Assembly: GCF_041051975.1 (NCBI RefSeq)
Contig: NZ_CP163435.1
Location: forward strand, 7,357,001-7,421,000
Reading direction: 5' to 3'
Length of the DNA: 64,000 bases
Origin: Streptomyces sp. R21
GTDB taxonomy: Bacteria > Actinomycetota > Actinomycetes > Streptomycetales > Streptomycetaceae
A model generated the notes under the pieces. That model saw only the letters and a program-made list of their open reading frames with translations, was not told the DNA's origin and did no database searches. Positions within the stretch are counted from its first letter, which is position 1, and each line of letters begins with the position of its first letter. The position numbers were made by a program, and so were the translations under genes. Below are positions 27,125-35,745 of this stretch, one piece after another.

Positions 27125-28315
27125 GTGGCAGCACCGCAGAACTACCTCGCAGTCATCAAAGTCATCGGTGTCGGCGGCGGTGGTGTCAATGCCATCAACC
27201 GGATGATCGAGGTCGGTCTCAAGGGCGTCGAGTTCATCGCCATCAACACCGACGCGCAAGCTCTGTTGATGAGCGACGCCGACGTCAAGCTCGACGTCGG
27301 CCGCGAACTCACCCGCGGACTCGGCGCCGGAGCCAACCCGGCCGTCGGCCGCAAGGCCGCCGAGGACCACCGCGAGGAGATCGAGGAGGTCCTCAAGGGG
27401 GCCGACATGGTCTTCGTGACCGCCGGCGAGGGCGGCGGCACCGGCACCGGCGGCGCGCCCGTCGTCGCCAACATCGCCCGCTCGCTGGGCGCCCTGACGA
27501 TCGGTGTGGTCACCCGGCCGTTCACCTTCGAGGGCCGCCGTCGCGCGAACCAGGCCGAGGACGGCATCGCGGAACTCCGCGAAGAGGTCGACACCCTCAT
27601 CGTCATCCCCAACGACCGGCTGCTGTCCATCTCGGACCGCCAGGTCTCGGTCCTCGACGCGTTCAAGTCGGCGGACCAGGTCCTGCTCTCCGGTGTGCAG
27701 GGCATCACCGACCTCATCACCACGCCCGGCCTGATCAACCTGGACTTCGCCGACGTCAAGTCGGTCATGTCCGAGGCGGGTTCGGCCCTCATGGGCATCG
27801 GCTCGGCCCGCGGCGACGACCGCGCGGTGGCGGCCGCGGAGATGGCGATCTCCTCGCCGCTCCTCGAAGCCTCCATCGACGGCGCCCGCGGCGTCCTGCT
27901 CTCCATCTCCGGCGGCTCCGACCTCGGCCTGTTCGAGATCAACGAGGCCGCCCAGCTGGTGAGCGAGGCCGCGCACCCCGAGGCCAACATCATCTTCGGC
28001 GCGGTCATCGACGACGCGCTCGGCGACGAGGTGCGGGTCACCGTCATCGCCGCCGGCTTCGACGGCGGCCAGCCGCCGGCCAAGCGGGACACCGTCCTCG
28101 GCTCGTCCTCCGCGAAGCGCGACGAGCCGACGCCGGTACGGTCCGACAGCCGTCCGTCCTTCGGGTCGCTCGGCAGCGTCACCCCGCGCGAGGAGGCACC
28201 GGAGCCCACGCCGGAGCCGGTGAACGAACTGCCGGTCTCCCCGCCGGTCCCGCCGTCCCGGTCCTACTCGGACAGCGCGGCCGAAGAGCTGGACGTGCCG
28301 GACTTCCTGAAGTGA
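27125..28315 (+). CDS. ftsZ: cell division GTPase FtsZ
   Basis: 396 residues, the tubulin-like Z-ring protein. It begins AAPQNYLAVIKVIGVGGGGV; the tubulin signature GGGTGTG is at 104-110, and the T7 synergy loop reads NLDFADVKSVMSEAGSALMG. A disordered Pro/Ser linker (about 315-385) leads to the C-terminal peptide ELDVPDFLK, the docking site for partners such as SepF. GTG 27125 starts just before the conserved N-terminus. There is no ftsA next to it, consistent with SepF acting as membrane anchor in actinobacteria. The stop overlaps the pgeF start. Confidence 0.98.
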   Translation: MAAPQNYLAVIKVIGVGGGGVNAINRMIEVGLKGVEFIAINTDAQALLMSDADVKLDVGRELTRGLGAGANPAVGRKAAEDHREEIEEVLKGADMVFVTAGEGGGTGTGGAPVVANIARSLGALTIGVVTRPFTFEGRRRANQAEDGIAELREEVDTLIVIPNDRLLSISDRQVSVLDAFKSADQVLLSGVQGITDLITTPGLINLDFADVKSVMSEAGSALMGIGSARGDDRAVAAAEMAISSPLLEASIDGARGVLLSISGGSDLGLFEINEAAQLVSEAAHPEANIIFGAVIDDALGDEVRVTVIAAGFDGGQPPAKRDTVLGSSSAKRDEPTPVRSDSRPSFGSLGSVTPREEAPEPTPEPVNELPVSPPVPPSRSYSDSAAEELDVPDFLK

Positions 28316-29049
28316 TAGGACAGCGCTCCGAAACGAGCACGGCGGGCGGCGCCCACTTCGCCTTCACCGACAGGTGGGGCGGAGTGAGCGCCGTTCCGTA
28401 CGAGGAGCTCAACCTCGGCGGAGCGGTCGGCGACGACCCCGACGCCGTACGCACCAACCGTGAACTGGCGGCGAAGTCCCTGGGGCTGGACCCGGAGCGG
28501 GTGGTGTGGATGAACCAGGTCCACGGGCCGGAGGTGGCCGTGGTCGACGCACCCTGGGGAGCGTCGCCGGTCCCGTCGGTCGACGCGGTCGTCACCGCAC
28601 GCCGGGGGCTCGCCCTCGCCGTGCTGACCGCGGACTGCACGCCGGTTCTGCTCGCCGACCCGGTCGCGGGTGTCGTGGCCGCGGCCCACGCGGGACGGCC
28701 CGGCATGATCGCCGGGGTGGTGCCCGCCGCCGTCGCGGCGATGGTGGAGCTGGGCGCCGAACCCTCCCGGATCGTCGCCCGCACCGGACCCGCCGTCTGC
28801 GGCCGGTGCTACGAAGTGCCGGACGCGATGCGCGCCGAGGTCGCGGCCGTCGAACCGGCGGCGTACGCCGAGACGACTTGGGGCACTCCCGCCGTCGACG
28901 TGACCGCCGGAGTACACGCACAGCTGGAACGGCTGGGGGTGCACGACCGGGAGCAGTCGCCGGCGTGCACGCTCGAATCCGGTGACCACTTCTCATACCG
29001 TCGCGACCGCACCACCGGGCGGCTCGCGGGCTATGTCTGGCTGGACTGA
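28312..29049 (+). CDS. pgeF: YlmD/PgeF multicopper polyphenol oxidase-like (laccase-domain) protein
   Basis: 245 residues. It starts with GTG overlapping the ftsZ stop (GTGA). The fold's conserved parts are AHFAFTDRWGGVS, VVWMNQVHGPEV, LTADCTPVLLADP, VAAAHAGRPGM and RTGPAVCGRCYEV. These supply the His/Cys metal-site residues of the YfiH/LACC1 family. Members act as purine nucleoside phosphorylase/adenosine deaminase-type enzymes, and E. coli PgeF removes misincorporated L-Ser from UDP-MurNAc precursors. Its place after ftsZ agrees with a wall quality-control role, but that is inference. Confidence 0.9.
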   Translation: MIGQRSETSTAGGAHFAFTDRWGGVSAVPYEELNLGGAVGDDPDAVRTNRELAAKSLGLDPERVVWMNQVHGPEVAVVDAPWGASPVPSVDAVVTARRGLALAVLTADCTPVLLADPVAGVVAAAHAGRPGMIAGVVPAAVAAMVELGAEPSRIVARTGPAVCGRCYEVPDAMRAEVAAVEPAAYAETTWGTPAVDVTAGVHAQLERLGVHDREQSPACTLESGDHFSYRRDRTTGRLAGYVWLD

Positions 29050-29055
29050 TGGGGC

Positions 29056-29775
29056 ATGACGGACCGTAAGGCTCAACTCGCCGAAAACCTGGCGAAAGTG
29101 GAAGAGCGTATCGCGACGGCCTGTACGGCCGCCGGACGCAAGCGCGAAGAGGTGACCCTGATCGTGGTCACCAAGACCTACCCCGCCAGCGATGTGCGGA
29201 TCCTGTCGGAACTCGGTGTGCGCCACGTCGCCGAGAACAAGGACCAGGACGCGGCCCCCAAGGCCGCGGAATGCTCGGATCTGCCGCTCTCATGGCATTT
29301 TGTCGGTCAGTTGCAGACCAACAAGGTGCGTTCCGTGGTCGGTTACGCGGATGTCGTGCAGTCCGTGGATCGGGCCCGGCTCGTCACGGCGCTGTCGAAG
29401 GAGGCGGTGCGGGCCGAGCGGGAAGTGGGCTGCCTCATCCAGGTCGCGCTGGACGCCGAGGACAGCGGCCGGGGTGATCGGGGAGGCGTCGGGGCCGGGG
29501 GAATCGAGGAGTTGGGCGACCTGGTCGCGGGGGCCCCGGGGCTCAGGCTCGACGGGCTGATGACCGTCGCGCCGCTTACCGGGGAGTACGCGGGGCGCCA
29601 ACAGGCGGCGTTCGAGCGGCTGATGGATTTGTCGACTGTCCTGCGCCGCGCTCATCCGGCTGCGAACATGGTCTCGGCAGGGATGAGTACGGACCTCGAA
29701 CAGGCCGTGGCGGCCGGAGCGACACATGTGCGCGTCGGTACGGCGGTACTCGGAGTCCGACCCAGGCTCGGGTAA
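29056..29775 (+). CDS. YggS/PLPBP-family pyridoxal phosphate homeostasis protein (YlmE)
   Basis: 239 residues, a TIM-barrel PLP-binding protein without known catalytic activity that controls the vitamin B6 pool. The Schiff-base Lys40 lies in LIVVTKTYPAS. ENKDQDAAPKA, WHFVGQLQTNKVRSVVGYADVVQSVDR and SAGMSTDLEQAVAAGATHVRVGTA follow as in all family members. The ATG lies 6 bases after pgeF. Streptomyces genetics places ylmE in the sepF division neighbourhood, though its division role is uncertain. Confidence 0.93.
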   Translation: MTDRKAQLAENLAKVEERIATACTAAGRKREEVTLIVVTKTYPASDVRILSELGVRHVAENKDQDAAPKAAECSDLPLSWHFVGQLQTNKVRSVVGYADVVQSVDRARLVTALSKEAVRAEREVGCLIQVALDAEDSGRGDRGGVGAGGIEELGDLVAGAPGLRLDGLMTVAPLTGEYAGRQQAAFERLMDLSTVLRRAHPAANMVSAGMSTDLEQAVAAGATHVRVGTAVLGVRPRLG

Positions 29776-29905
29776 CGTCGCCAAGAAGTCGGACCACAGC
29801 AGAAAATATGGTCATTACCGCTGATGGGCGGACATAACGACCTCGTGGATCGCAGGCACTTGGCAAGTCGTCAGCCGATCCACCACAGAGCGGAGGACTC
29901 AGAGC

Positions 29906-30547
29906 ATGGCCGGCGCGATGCGCAAGATGGCGGTCTACCTCGGCCTCGTGGAGGACGATGGGTACGACGGCAGGGGATTCGACCCCGACGACGACTTCGA
30001 GCCCGAGCTCGACCCGGAACCCGAGCGCGACCACCGGCGGCACGAGCCGCCCCGCCAGTCGCACCAGGCACATCAGTCCCAACGGGACGAATCGGTACGA
30101 GTGGTGCAACCTCCGGTGCAGCGCGACCCTGTTCCGCATTCCGCTTCGCTTCAGGCGGAATCCGGGCGTCCGGCGCGAATCGCACCCGTGGCGTCCATCA
30201 CACAAGAACGTCAGAGTCTAGAGAAGAACGCACCGGTGATCATGCCCAAGGTCGTGTCCGAACGAGAGCCGTACCGGATCACCACACTCCACCCGCGGAC
30301 CTACAACGAGGCCCGTACCATCGGGGAACACTTCCGGGAGGGCACCCCCGTGATCATGAATCTCACGGAGATGGACGACACGGATGCGAAGCGACTTGTC
30401 GACTTTGCCGCCGGTCTGGTCTTCGGCCTGCACGGCAGCATCGAGCGGGTGACGCAGAAGGTGTTCCTGTTGTCGCCTGCTAACGTCGATGTCACGGCGG
30501 AGGACAAGGCTCGCATCGCAGAGGGCGGGTTCTTCAACCAGAGCTGA
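29906..30547 (+). CDS. sepF: Z-ring membrane anchor SepF
   Basis: 213 residues. An amphipathic N-terminal segment (MAGAMRKMAVYLGLVEDDG) serves for membrane binding. An acidic/His-rich linker follows (about 20-105). The SepF core lies at about 115-205, with ITTLHPRTYNEARTIGEHFR, VIMNLTEMDDTDAKRLVDFA and GLVFGLHGSIERVTQKVFLL. It tethers FtsZ to the membrane in organisms lacking FtsA. ATG 29906 has GGAGGA about 12 bases upstream. The 130-base gap before it may contain a promoter. Confidence 0.95.
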   Translation: MAGAMRKMAVYLGLVEDDGYDGRGFDPDDDFEPELDPEPERDHRRHEPPRQSHQAHQSQRDESVRVVQPPVQRDPVPHSASLQAESGRPARIAPVASITQERQSLEKNAPVIMPKVVSEREPYRITTLHPRTYNEARTIGEHFREGTPVIMNLTEMDDTDAKRLVDFAAGLVFGLHGSIERVTQKVFLLSPANVDVTAEDKARIAEGGFFNQS

Positions 30548-30599
30548 GACGCACGACCGGAAAAGAAGCACGGAAACAGGGGAGAGGGAAGCACGGATC

Positions 30600-30884
30600 A
30601 TGAGCGTGTTCGCGCAGGTGCTCTACGTCGCGCTGATGTGTTTCCTCATCGTGCTGATCTTCCGGCTGGTCATGGACTACGTCTTCCAGTTCGCCCGCTC
30701 ATGGCAACCCGGCAAGGCGATGGTGGTCGTTCTGGAGGCCACCTACACTGTCACCGATCCACCGCTCAAGCTTCTGCGGCGGTTCATTCCGCCGCTGCGT
30801 CTCGGGGGCGTGGCGCTCGACCTGTCCTTCTTCGTACTGATGATCATCGTCTACATCCTGATCTCCGTCGTGAGCCGGCTGTGA
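30600..30884 (+). CDS. ylmG: YggT/YlmG-family membrane protein
   Basis: 94 residues with two hydrophobic segments (about 4-22 and 68-92, the second LGGVALDLSFFVLMIIVYIL) around the conserved ATYTVTDPPLKLLRRFIPPLR loop. This is the YggT fold. Homologues are needed for proper nucleoid or septum positioning in some bacteria; the biochemical role is unknown. The ATG at 30600 follows GGGGAGAGGGAAGC. It lies between sepF and divIVA, the usual position. Confidence 0.92.
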   Translation: MSVFAQVLYVALMCFLIVLIFRLVMDYVFQFARSWQPGKAMVVVLEATYTVTDPPLKLLRRFIPPLRLGGVALDLSFFVLMIIVYILISVVSRL

Positions 30885-30939
30885 ACGATACGGTCTTGCC
30901 GAACGCCGATGATGCCGACGACTACGTTGAGGTGAAGAG

Positions 30940-32127
30940 ATGCCGTTGACCCCCGAGGACGTGCGGAACAAGCAGTTCACGACCGTCCGCCTCCGAGAAG
31001 GCTATGACGAGGACGAGGTCGATGCCTTCCTCGACGAGGTCGAAGCCGAACTGACGCGCCTGCTCCGCGAGAACGAGGACCTGCGCGCCAAGCTGGCCGC
31101 AGCCACGCGCGCCGCTGCTCAGAACCAGCAGCAGGGCATGCGCAAGCCGCCCGAACAGCAGGACCAGCAACAGCAGCAGGGACCGCCGCAGGGCATGCGC
31201 GGTCCGGGTGCCCCCGTGCCCGCCGGCATATCGGGCCCGCCGCAGCAGCAGATGGGCGGCCCCATGGGCGGCCCGCCCCAGCTGCCGAGCGGTGCGCCGC
31301 AGCTGCCCGCCGGCCCCAGCGCCCAGGGCGGCCCGCAGGGTCCCGGCCCGATGGGCCAGGGTCCGATGGGCCAGGGCCCCATGCAGGGGCAGATGGGACA
31401 GGGCCCCATGGGCCAGGGTCCCGGCCAGATGCAGCCGCAGATGCAGCAGCAGATGGGTGGCCCGATGGGCGGACCCATGGGTGGCCCCATGGGCGGTCAC
31501 GGCCCGCAGATGCCGCAGCAGGGCCCCGGTGGCGACAGTGCCGCCCGTGTCCTCTCGCTGGCTCAGCAGACCGCCGACCAGGCGATCGCCGAGGCCCGCT
31601 CCGAGGCCAACAAGATCGTCGGCGAGGCTCGCAGCCGCGCCGAGGGCCTGGAGCGCGACGCACGTGCCAAGGCCGACGCGCTGGAGCGGGACGCGCAGGA
31701 GAAGCACCGCGTCGCGATGGGCTCCCTGGAGTCCGCCCGCGCCACGCTGGAGCGCAAGGTCGAGGACCTGCGTGGCTTCGAGCGCGAGTACCGCACGCGT
31801 CTGAAGTCCTACCTGGAGTCCCAGCTGCGCCAGCTGGAGACGCAGGCGGACGACTCGCTCGCCCCGCCGCGCACTCCGGCCACGGCCTCCCTGCCGTCGT
31901 CCTCCGCGCCCTCGATGGCCCCGGCCGGCGCGAGCGCGCCGTCCTACGGTGGCAACCAGGGCATGGGTGGCGCACCGGCACCGGCCGCGCCCTCCTACGG
32001 TGGGCAGCAGCAGATGTCGCCGGCGATGACCCAGCCGATGGCGCCGGTGCGGCCGCAGGGCCCGTCGCCGATGCAGCAGGCTCCCTCGCCGATGCGTGGG
32101 TTCCTCATCGACGAGGACGACAACTGA
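30940..32127 (+). CDS. divIVA: polar growth organiser DivIVA
   Basis: 395 residues. The N-terminal lipid-binding domain starts PLTPEDVRNKQFTTVRLREG with YDEDEVDAFLDEVEAEL, then a first coiled coil to about residue 60. A long Gln/Gly/Pro/Met-rich spacer follows (about 65-195; repeats such as GPMGQGPMGQGPM and MGGPMGGPMGGPMGG). A second coiled coil spans about 205-305 (ARSEANKIVGEARSRAEGLE and onwards). A flexible tail ends in RGFLIDEDDN. This split architecture is characteristic of Streptomyces DivIVA, which marks hyphal tips. It is the last gene of the cluster and a strong terminator follows. Confidence 0.96.
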   Translation: MPLTPEDVRNKQFTTVRLREGYDEDEVDAFLDEVEAELTRLLRENEDLRAKLAAATRAAAQNQQQGMRKPPEQQDQQQQQGPPQGMRGPGAPVPAGISGPPQQQMGGPMGGPPQLPSGAPQLPAGPSAQGGPQGPGPMGQGPMGQGPMQGQMGQGPMGQGPGQMQPQMQQQMGGPMGGPMGGPMGGHGPQMPQQGPGGDSAARVLSLAQQTADQAIAEARSEANKIVGEARSRAEGLERDARAKADALERDAQEKHRVAMGSLESARATLERKVEDLRGFEREYRTRLKSYLESQLRQLETQADDSLAPPRTPATASLPSSSAPSMAPAGASAPSYGGNQGMGGAPAPAAPSYGGQQQMSPAMTQPMAPVRPQGPSPMQQAPSPMRGFLIDEDDN

Positions 32128-32163
32128 CGGCCAGTAGTACGCCTTAGGCGTCGGCAGCGTTCA

Positions 32164-32200
32164 GGGCGGAGCCCCCGGGAATCCCGGGGGCTCCGCCCTT
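32164..32200 (+). terminator. strong intrinsic terminator ending the dcw cluster
   Basis: A perfect 17-bp stem (32164-32180 with 32184-32200) with a 3-base loop AAT is followed by TTTTG. It lies 36 bases after the divIVA stop. Confidence 0.9.
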
Positions 32201-32228
32201 TTGTGCTGTCGTCGCCCGGAACCGAGAA

Positions 32229-32272
32229 CGCGAACGCCGGACAGGCCCTGATCAGCCTGTCCGGCGTTCGCG
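32229..32272 (-). terminator. strong hairpin terminator for ileS
   Basis: A perfect 18-bp stem (32229-32246 with 32255-32272) has an 8-base loop. It starts 11 bases past the ileS stop and insulates convergent divIVA and ileS. The core CGCCGGACAGGC also occurs in the repeat near 57450. Confidence 0.85.
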
Positions 32273-32283
32273 CGGGGCGGGTG

Positions 32284-35200
32284 TTACGCCTTGCGGAGGC
32301 GGAACGTGAGGGAGAGGCCCTCGTCCGTGAACGGGGCACCGTAGCTGTCGTCGGCCTTGCCCTGGGCGAAGTCCGTGGCGAGGACCTCGTCGGCGATGAG
32401 GCCGGAGTGCTCGGACAGGGCCGCGATGACCGCCGGGTCGGTCGCGGTCCAGCGCAGGGCGATGCGGTCGGCGACGTCGAGGCCGCTGTTCTTGCGGGCC
32501 TCCTGGATCAGCCGGATCGCGTCACGGGCGAGGCCCGCCTGCCGCAGCTCCTCGGTGATCTCCAGGTCGAGGGCGACGGTGGCGCCGGAGTCGGACGCCA
32601 CCGACCAGCCCTCGCGCGGGGTCTCTGTGATGATGACCTCATCGGGGGCAAGCGTGACCGTCTCGCCGTCGACCTCGACCGAGGCCGTGCCCTCGCGCAG
32701 GGCGAGGGACAGGGCGGCCGCGTCCGCGTTCGCGACGGCCTTGGCGACCGCCTGGACGCCCTTGCCGAAGCGCTTGCCCAGCGCGCGGAAGTTCGCCTTG
32801 GCCGTGGTGTCGACCAGCGAGCCGCCGACCTCGCTCAGCGAGGCCAGGGATGTGACGTTGAGCTCTTCCGTGATCTGCGCGTGCAGCTCGCGGTCGAGGG
32901 AACCGAAGCCGGTCGCGGCGACCAGCGCGCGGGACAGCGGCTGGCGCGTCTTGACGCCCGACTCCGCGCGCGTGGCGCGGCCGAGCTCCACGAGGCGGCG
33001 TACGAGCACCATCTGCTTCGACAGCTCCGGGTCGATGACGGACAGGTCCGCCTCCGGCCAGGAGGACAGGTGGACCGACTCCGGGGCGCCCGGGGTGACC
33101 GGCACGATCAGGTCCTGCCAGACCCGCTCGGTGATGAACGGGGTGAGCGGGGCCATCAGCGTGGTGACGGTCTCGACGACCTCGTGCAGGGTGCGCAGCG
33201 CGGCCTTGTCGCCCTGCCAGAAGCGGCGGCGGGAGCGGCGTACGTACCAGTTGGACAGGTCGTCGACGAACGCCGACAGGAGCTTGCCGGCGCGCTGGGT
33301 GTCGTAGGCCTCCAGAGCCTGCGTCACCTGGTCGGTGAGCGCGTGGAGTTCGGACAGCAGCCAGCGGTCCAGGACCGGCCTGTCCGCGGGGGCCGGATCG
33401 GCCGCGCTGGGCGCCCAGTTCGACGTGCGCGCGTACAGGGCCTGGAAGGCGACCGTGTTCCAGTACGTCAGGAGCGTCTTGCGGACGACCTCCTGGATCG
33501 TGCCGTGGCCCACGCGGCGGGCCGCCCACGGGGAGCCGCCGGCCGCCATGAACCAGCGCACCGCGTCGGCGCCGTGCTGGTCCATCAGCGGGATCGGCTG
33601 CAGGGTGTTGCCCAGGTGCTTGGACATCTTGCGGCCGTCCTCGGCGAGGATGTGGCCCAGGCACACGACGTTCTCGTACGACGACTTGTCGAAGACCAGC
33701 GTGCCGACGGCCATCAGCGTGTAGAACCAGCCGCGGGTCTGGTCGATGGCCTCGGAGATGAACTGCGCCGGGTAGCGGCTCTCGAAGAGCTCCTTGTTCT
33801 TGTACGGGTAGCCCCACTGCGCGAACGGCATCGAACCCGAGTCGTACCAGGCGTCGATGACCTCCGGCACGCGCGTGGCCGTCCTGCCGCAGCCGTCCTT
33901 GGGGCAGGCGAAGGTGACCGCGTCGATGTACGGGCGGTGCGGGTCCAGCTCCGACTGGTCGGTGCCGGTCAGCTCGGTGAGTTCCGCGCGGGAGCCGACG
34001 CAGGTGAGGTGACCCTCCTCGCAGGTCCACAGCGGGAGCGGGGTGCCCCAGTAGCGGCTGCGGGAGAGCGCCCAGTCGATGTTGTTGTTCAGCCAGTCGC
34101 CGAAGCGGCCGTGCTTGACCGACTCCGGGAACCAGTTGGTCTTCTCGTTCTCCTGGAGGAGACGGTCCTTGACGGCCGTGGTGCGGATGTACCAGGACGG
34201 CTGCGCGTAGTAGAGGAGCGCGGTGTGGCAGCGCCAGCAGTGCGGGTAGCTGTGCTCGTACGGGATGTGCTTGAAGAGCAGACCGCGGCTCTGGAGGTCT
34301 TCGGTGAGCTTTTCGTCCGCCTTCTTGAAGAAGACGCCGCCCACGAGCGGGACGCTCTCCTCGAAGGTGCCGTTGGGGCGGATGGGGTTCACGACCGGCA
34401 GGCCGTACGCGCGGCAGACCTTGAGGTCGTCCTCACCGAAAGCGGGGGACTGGTGGACCAGACCCGTACCGTCCTCGGTCGTGACGTACTCGGCGTTCAC
34501 CACGTAGTGGGCGGGCTCCGGGAACTCGACGAGCTCGAACGGACGTTGATACGTCCAGCGCTCCATCTCGGCGCCCGTGAAGGACTCGCCGGTGGCCTCC
34601 CAGCCCTCGCCGAGCGCCTTCTCGACGAGTGGCCGCGCGACGACGAGGTTCTCCTCGCCGTTCGTCACGACGACGTAGGTGACGTCGGGGTGCGTGGCGA
34701 CGGCGGTGTTGGAGACCAGCGTCCAGGGGGTCGTCGTCCACACCAGGAGCGCGGCCCGGCCGGCCAGCGGACCGGAGGTGAGGGGGAAACGGACGTACAC
34801 GGAGGGGTCGACGATCGTCTCGTAGCCCTGCGCCAGCTCGTGGTCCGACAGACCCGTCTCGTCGCGCGGGCACCAGGGGGCCACGCGGTAGTCCTGGACC
34901 AGCAGGCCCTTGTTGAAGATCTCCTTGAGCGACCACCAGACGGAGTCGATGTACTCCGGGTCCATGGTGCGGTAGGGGTCGTTGAGGTCCGCCCAGTAGC
35001 CCATGCGGGTCGTGAGCTCTTCGAAGGCGTCGGTGTGCCGGGTCACGGACTCGCGGCACTTGGCGTTGAACTCCGCGACGCCGTACGCCTCGATGTCCTG
35101 CTTGCCGGTGAAGCCGAGCTCCTTCTCGACCGTCAGCTCCACCGGGAGGCCGTGGCAGTCCCAGCCGGCCTTGCGGCCCACGTGATAGCCGCGCATGGTG

Positions 35201-35427
35201 CGGAAGCGCGGGAAGACGTCCTTGAAGACGCGCGCCTCGATGTGGTGGGCGCCCGGCATGCCGTTGGCGGTGGGCGGCCCCTCGTAGAACACCCACTCGG
35301 GGCGGCCCTCGGACTGCTCCAGGCTCTTGGCGAAGATCTTCTGGTCGCGCCAGAAGTCGAGCACGGCGTGCTCGAGCGCGGGCAGGTCGACCTGGGCGGG
35401 CACCTGGCGGTACGTCGGCGCTGTCAT
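32284..35427 (-). CDS. ileS: isoleucyl-tRNA synthetase, IleRS2-like with swapped HIGH motif
   Basis: 1047 residues, charging tRNA-Ile. The class I signature HIGH is replaced by GAHH (residues 59-62) inside YEGPPTANGMPGAHHIEARV, and the second motif is RKMSKHLGN. The editing domain (WTTTPWTLVSNTAVATHPDV) and the C-terminal anticodon-binding region are present. The sequence FPRFRTMRGYHVGRKAGWDC and the overall length fit the eukaryote-like IleRS2 class, which is naturally tolerant of mupirocin. ATG 35427 (MTAPTYRQVPAQVDLPALEH) has GGAGGAAGC upstream. It is expressed from a T-box leader and ends at an 18-bp hairpin. It is the only ileS in the window; whether another copy exists elsewhere cannot be seen. 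Confidence 0.95.
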   Translation of the reverse strand: MTAPTYRQVPAQVDLPALEHAVLDFWRDQKIFAKSLEQSEGRPEWVFYEGPPTANGMPGAHHIEARVFKDVFPRFRTMRGYHVGRKAGWDCHGLPVELTVEKELGFTGKQDIEAYGVAEFNAKCRESVTRHTDAFEELTTRMGYWADLNDPYRTMDPEYIDSVWWSLKEIFNKGLLVQDYRVAPWCPRDETGLSDHELAQGYETIVDPSVYVRFPLTSGPLAGRAALLVWTTTPWTLVSNTAVATHPDVTYVVVTNGEENLVVARPLVEKALGEGWEATGESFTGAEMERWTYQRPFELVEFPEPAHYVVNAEYVTTEDGTGLVHQSPAFGEDDLKVCRAYGLPVVNPIRPNGTFEESVPLVGGVFFKKADEKLTEDLQSRGLLFKHIPYEHSYPHCWRCHTALLYYAQPSWYIRTTAVKDRLLQENEKTNWFPESVKHGRFGDWLNNNIDWALSRSRYWGTPLPLWTCEEGHLTCVGSRAELTELTGTDQSELDPHRPYIDAVTFACPKDGCGRTATRVPEVIDAWYDSGSMPFAQWGYPYKNKELFESRYPAQFISEAIDQTRGWFYTLMAVGTLVFDKSSYENVVCLGHILAEDGRKMSKHLGNTLQPIPLMDQHGADAVRWFMAAGGSPWAARRVGHGTIQEVVRKTLLTYWNTVAFQALYARTSNWAPSAADPAPADRPVLDRWLLSELHALTDQVTQALEAYDTQRAGKLLSAFVDDLSNWYVRRSRRRFWQGDKAALRTLHEVVETVTTLMAPLTPFITERVWQDLIVPVTPGAPESVHLSSWPEADLSVIDPELSKQMVLVRRLVELGRATRAESGVKTRQPLSRALVAATGFGSLDRELHAQITEELNVTSLASLSEVGGSLVDTTAKANFRALGKRFGKGVQAVAKAVANADAAALSLALREGTASVEVDGETVTLAPDEVIITETPREGWSVASDSGATVALDLEITEELRQAGLARDAIRLIQEARKNSGLDVADRIALRWTATDPAVIAALSEHSGLIADEVLATDFAQGKADDSYGAPFTDEGLSLTFRLRKA

Positions 35428-35735
35428 CAGCGAGCTTCCTCCAACGGACTTTCTTCCTTCCGTCGGAGGGACGAGAGCCTGCATGCTGCCTACGCCATGT
35501 GCGGCGCGCTCCCGCGGTACCACCCTCCTTGGCCCTCCGGTGCGTGGTGTGCTCCGGTGAGCCCCCTCATTGGGGTCGCGATGCCGGGTCTACTCGCCGC
35601 TGCTCGCTGGCTGCGGCTTTCTTCCGACGGCTCCGGGGTGATCTTCACGTCGCGCCTGCCCCCGGGCTCGCACCGTCCCCGGGTCGCTCATGGCCGCGTA
35701 CGCCGCTACTCGTCCCCATCCATGCTTCTCGCTCC
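35428..35735 (-). promoter_or_regulatory. T-box riboswitch in the ileS leader (translational type)
   Basis: On the minus strand, the conserved T-box bulge TGGTACC (35516-35522) lies within AGGGTGGTACCGCGGG, and an isoleucine specifier ATC is at 35642-35640 within GTGAAGATCACC. Near the gene, CCTCCGACGGA (35469-35459) can pair over 11 bp, with one G-U pair, with TCCGTTGGAGG (35448-35438), hiding the ribosome binding site. GGAGGG (35528-35523), just before the T-box, can instead pair with CCCTCC (35470-35465), freeing it. This fits regulation by uncharged tRNA-Ile at the level of translation, as known for actinobacterial ileS. Confidence 0.92.
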
Positions 35736-35739
35736 GCCC

Positions 35740-35745
35740 AGTGTA
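35740..35745 (-). promoter_or_regulatory. candidate -10 element of ileS
   Basis: The minus strand reads TACACT, a good HrdB-type -10 hexamer, placed just before the T-box sequence begins. No strong -35 is visible. Confidence 0.4.

Noticed and set aside
31130..31520. CAGCAG and GGCCCGATGGGC repeats as a DNA repeat element
   Set aside because: They encode the Gln/Gly/Pro/Met spacer of DivIVA, normal for Streptomyces.
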